Source: Rickettsia typhi
GTDB taxonomy: Bacteria; Pseudomonadota; Alphaproteobacteria; Rickettsiales; Deianiraeaceae
Assembly (NCBI GenBank): GCA_945898725.1
Contig: CAMDIK010000001.1
Coordinates: 62,001 to 126,000 of the forward strand
Length of the DNA: 64,000 nt
Direction of reading: 5' to 3'
The translations under genes were made by a program, and so were the position numbers. The notes beneath the pieces were generated by a model. The model ran no database searches. It worked only from the letters and a program-made list of their open reading frames with translations, and was not told where the DNA came from. The number at the start of each line of letters is the position of its first letter. The first letter of the stretch is position 1. Positions 60,979 to 64,000 of this stretch are shown here, piece by piece.

Positions 60979-61545
60979 ATGTCCATTTTATCCGACATTG
61001 AAATAATTGAAAGGGCAAAAAAAGGTATGATAGACAACTTTATTGCGCAAAATGTGCGATTCAAAGAAGATAAATCGCGCGTTATTTCATATGGAGTTTC
61101 ATCTTACGGTTATGACGCAAGAGTTGGTAGGGATTTTAAAGTTTTTACCAATATTAACAATACAATTATCGACCCAAAAAACTTTTCAGATGACAGTTTT
61201 GTTAATAAAACCGGCGATTTTTGTATTATTCCGCCGAACAGTTTTGCGCTTGCATCTACGGTTGAATATTTTCGCATTCCACGCGATATTTTGGTAATTT
61301 GCCTTGGAAAATCAACATATGCGCGGTGTGGAATTATAGTAAACGTAACCCCGCTTGAACCGGAATTTGAAGGGCATGTGACATTAGAGTTTTCAAATAC
61401 CACGAATTTACCTGTGAAAATTTATTCCCAGGAAGGGGTTTGCCAATTTTTATTTTTAAAATCCAGTGTAATTTGCAAAGAATCTTATAAGGATAAAGGT
61501 GGAAAATACCAAGGCCAGACTGGAATAACCCTGCCAAAAATATAG
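60979..61545 (+). CDS. dcd: dCTP deaminase
   Basis: '[22 protein letters not shown]', '[33 protein letters not shown]'. Confidence 0.96.
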   Translation: MSILSDIEIIERAKKGMIDNFIAQNVRFKEDKSRVISYGVSSYGYDARVGRDFKVFTNINNTIIDPKNFSDDSFVNKTGDFCIIPPNSFALASTVEYFRIPRDILVICLGKSTYARCGIIVNVTPLEPEFEGHVTLEFSNTTNLPVKIYSQEGVCQFLFLKSSVICKESYKDKGGKYQGQTGITLPKI

Positions 61546-61556
61546 GATAAAATTTG

Positions 61557-61589
61557 GCAAATAAATTATTACGATTTTATTTGCTTTTT
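61557..61589 (+). terminator. Rho-independent terminator downstream of dcd
   Basis: GCAAATAAA..TTTATTTGC 9-bp stem followed by TTTTT. Confidence 0.75.
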
Positions 61590-61690
61590 ATTTATTGCAC
61601 TTTATATGTCTTGAAACAATCGTTTTTTGCCGAATTGACTAAGGTTATAATTTTTCAAGAAATGTTTGATAGTTTCTTGTATTACATTAT

Positions 61691-63052
61691 ATGATAATAA
61701 GTTTTGATAGTTTTGATCTGCCAGTTTCACTTAAAAACAGGCTAAAGGAAATTGGTTATGACAAACCAACAGAGATTCAAGCTCTTACAATTCCTTTAAT
61801 TTTAGACAAAAAAGACGTCCTAGCTTCCTCTAAAACAGGTAGTGGGAAAACAGGTGCCTTTGCCATTCCGATGATTGCAAGAATAGTTCGTGACGATATC
61901 TGCGTGCTAATTTTAGCCCCAACAAGAGAGCTTGCGGTTCAAATTAAAGACGCAATTCACAATTTACGCGGCGCGGAAAGGGTAAATACCGCATTAATTT
62001 TGGGCGGCTCTGACATGAGTAGGCAAATTGACGGCTTGAAGAAAAATCCAAATGTTGTTATTGCAACTCCAGGCAGACTTGCAGACCACATCAAGCGCAG
62101 AACGATCAATCTAAGTAAGTTTAGCATGTTGATTTTGGATGAATTTGACAGAATGCTAGACATAGGTTTCAAAGAGGAAATCTCGATGATTATTTCAAAA
62201 TTACCCGAAGAAAAACAAACTATAATGTTTTCAGCAACAACCAGGCAAAGCGTGAAAAACCTAGCAAAAGAATACATGGTTGACCACTCAGAAGTAATTT
62301 TAGAAAGCGCAAAAGACGATCATAAAAATATTCAGCAGGAATTCTTGCAAATTGGGCATAGTTTAAAGCATAAAACCTTACTTGAATCAATTGAAAAACA
62401 TGCAGGAAGTGTTATTGTATTCGTTGCAACCAAGAGGATGGCAGATGAACTTGCAGGAAGGCTGGAGGAAGATGGGCATATGGCAATTGCAATTCACGGA
62501 GACCTTAGACAAAGGGAAAGAGAGCGTGTTATCAAGGATTTTAGAGCAGAAAAATATCGTATATTAGTGGCAACGGACGTTGCGGCGCGCGGACTTGACG
62601 TTCCGCACGTGAAGGTAATTATCAACTATGATATGCCAAAAAGCCTTGAAGATTATACGCATAGAATAGGTAGAACTGGTCGCGCCGATGCACTAGGGGT
62701 GTCAATATCTTTTGTAACTCCAATCGATAGAAAAATTTATCATGCAATCACAATGAAGCATGATTCAGACAAATTCGAATCGGAGCCACATAGATCACGC
62801 TCGCCAAATCGCGGAAGTGGAGACAGAGGTAGGTCTTTTGGAAGGAGTGATAGCGGAGAAGGAGGTGATAGATACCCAAGAGGCGAAAGAAGAAATTACA
62901 CTGGAGAAGGTGGGGGTGAAAGAAGAAATTACAGAGGTGACAGCGGCGGAGAAGGAGGTGGAGATAGAGGTGGCTACAAGGGGCACAGAGGTGGCGGTAA
63001 CGGCGAAAAAAGATTCGACGGCGGAGCACGCAGACCAAGAAAAAGCTTCTAA
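61691..63052 (+). CDS. DEAD/DEAH-box RNA helicase (RhlE-like) with RG-rich tail
   Basis: 'SKTGSGKTGAFAIP', 'LAPTRELAVQ', 'LILDEFDRMLDIGF', 'MFSATTRQ', 'ATDVAARGLDVPHVKVIINYDMPKSLEDYTHRIGRTGRA'; C-terminal RG/GE-rich low complexity. Confidence 0.95.
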   Translation: MIISFDSFDLPVSLKNRLKEIGYDKPTEIQALTIPLILDKKDVLASSKTGSGKTGAFAIPMIARIVRDDICVLILAPTRELAVQIKDAIHNLRGAERVNTALILGGSDMSRQIDGLKKNPNVVIATPGRLADHIKRRTINLSKFSMLILDEFDRMLDIGFKEEISMIISKLPEEKQTIMFSATTRQSVKNLAKEYMVDHSEVILESAKDDHKNIQQEFLQIGHSLKHKTLLESIEKHAGSVIVFVATKRMADELAGRLEEDGHMAIAIHGDLRQRERERVIKDFRAEKYRILVATDVAARGLDVPHVKVIINYDMPKSLEDYTHRIGRTGRADALGVSISFVTPIDRKIYHAITMKHDSDKFESEPHRSRSPNRGSGDRGRSFGRSDSGEGGDRYPRGERRNYTGEGGGERRNYRGDSGGEGGGDRGGYKGHRGGGNGEKRFDGGARRPRKSF

Positions 63053-63077
63053 TTCGCAGTAAGGAATTTTGCAATAG

Positions 63078-63109
63078 GCTGACGGGAATTATTATAAATT
63101 TTCGTCAGC
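63078..63109. terminator. Hairpin between convergent helicase and nfu genes (possible bidirectional terminator)
   Basis: GCTGACGGGAATT-ATTATA-AATTTTCGTCAGC, 13-bp stem with two GU pairs. No strong U-tract on either side. Confidence 0.5.
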
Positions 63110-63169
63110 AATTCCAATTATTAGCCAAAAAAATAGCATATGTTTTTAACCAAAATATTGCTATATAAA

Positions 63170-63793
63170 CTATATAGCTTCAACGCTTTTTACTTCTGGA
63201 ATATAGTGTTTGAGTAGATTTTCCACCCCGCCTTTTAAGGTTGCACTGGAACTACTACATCCCGAGCACGCACCAAGCATTTCAACGTAAACCACGCCAT
63301 CTATAAGATTTACAAAATTTATATCACCCCCGTCCATTGCAACTGCTGGGCGAATTCTTTCGTCAATTAATGCGATAATTTCCTTAATAATCGGGCTTTC
63401 CAGGTCTGGTTTATTTTCCATTATTTCCTTTAATTTCGGGTCAATTTCACCATTCATTACAGGCGCATTTCTGGCATGTGCAATTTTACTATCTTCATCT
63501 GTAAAAATTGGCCATCCATTCGTCATATATTCAACAATTGTTGCAAAAATATGCGGCTTGATAACAATCCAATCTAGCTCTTCTTTTTTAGTAATTGTGA
63601 TGAAATTATTGCCGTAAAATACGCGCATTACACCATCAATTTGGAATAATTTTACCGCCAGGTCAGACACCCCTTGCGCGGCTTCAACATTTGCAAAATC
63701 ATGCGGTTTTTCCTTTGAAATTGGTATGTTTCCAGGGACAAATTTTAACGCATTTTGATTTGGAGTTTCCTCTGTTTGAACGAACATTTGCAT
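63170..63793 (-). CDS. NifU-like Fe-S scaffold (Nfu_N + NifU C-terminal domain)
   Basis: 'RPAVAMDGGDINFVNLIDGVVYVEMLGACSGCSSSSATLKGGVENLLKHYIPEVKSVEAI'. Confidence 0.94.
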   Translation of the reverse strand: MQMFVQTEETPNQNALKFVPGNIPISKEKPHDFANVEAAQGVSDLAVKLFQIDGVMRVFYGNNFITITKKEELDWIVIKPHIFATIVEYMTNGWPIFTDEDSKIAHARNAPVMNGEIDPKLKEIMENKPDLESPIIKEIIALIDERIRPAVAMDGGDINFVNLIDGVVYVEMLGACSGCSSSSATLKGGVENLLKHYIPEVKSVEAI

Positions 63794-63920
63794 ATTAATA
63801 TCTCAAACAAAGCGTATTTCAACCGCAATTAAAATCAAGTGAAAAATATTGAAATTTAACTTGCTTTTTAATTTATATATGTAAGTGTATAGCAAGCTTT
63901 ATTGGGTAATTATCACAAAT

Positions 63921-64000
63921 ATGAAAAATTTAGCAAACCTCAAGAAAAAAATTATTTTTACGCTATTTATAATAATAGTTTATCGAATTGGTTCGCACAT
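63921..64000 (+). CDS. secY: Preprotein translocase subunit SecY, N-terminus (truncated by window end)
   Basis: 'MKNLANLKKKIIFTLFIIIVYRIGSHI' matches the conserved start of SecY (FTL..IVYRIG..I). Not in the supplied ORF track because it is truncated. Confidence 0.8.
   Translation, partial: MKNLANLKKKIIFTLFIIIVYRIGSH

Noticed and set aside
1-64000. Search by eye for rRNA, 4.5S RNA, RNase P RNA, tmRNA, CRISPR arrays, transposases and phage genes
   Set aside because: None of the signature sequences were seen; an Infernal/Rfam and ISfinder run would be needed to exclude them firmly.

Overview
AT-rich window, densely packed on both strands, that looks like chromosome of a Rickettsiales-like alphaproteobacterium. 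The taxon is inferred from gene content and was not searched. It carries about 50 recognisable genes, mostly housekeeping: lpxD, rpoD, mnmA, obg, hemF, nuoG, bioB, lepB, der, lnt, tyrS, glmU, bamD, pgi, hemW, lon, feoAB, lipB, infA, serS, mraZ, clpXP, tuf, mlaC, ubiA, thyX, lpxC, eno, pdhA, dcd and the start of secY. It also has one tRNA-Ile(GAT), two VirB9 paralogs and three dispersed pilin-like proteins. I saw no rRNA, CRISPR array, prophage or transposase. The observations most worth following up are: (1) a full-length MetE homolog that appears to have lost three of the four catalytic zinc ligands; (2) a stand-alone C-terminal fragment of isoleucyl-tRNA synthetase coupled by ATGA to enolase; (3) a PopZ/DUF2497-like polar organiser with a repeat-built Asp/Glu linker containing repeated DEVLE motifs; (4) four 10-bp-phased TGGWA repeats upstream of mraZ, resembling a MraZ operator, followed by a leader with two perfect Shine-Dalgarno repeats around a cUUCGg hairpin; (5) an orphan Cys-rich protein behind a consensus TTGACA-N17-TATAAT promoter; (6) a 107-bp tandem duplication that rewrote the C-terminus of SdhE; (7) marked over-representation of GGAAATT/AATTTCC. 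All family calls come from reading the translations; no searches were run.
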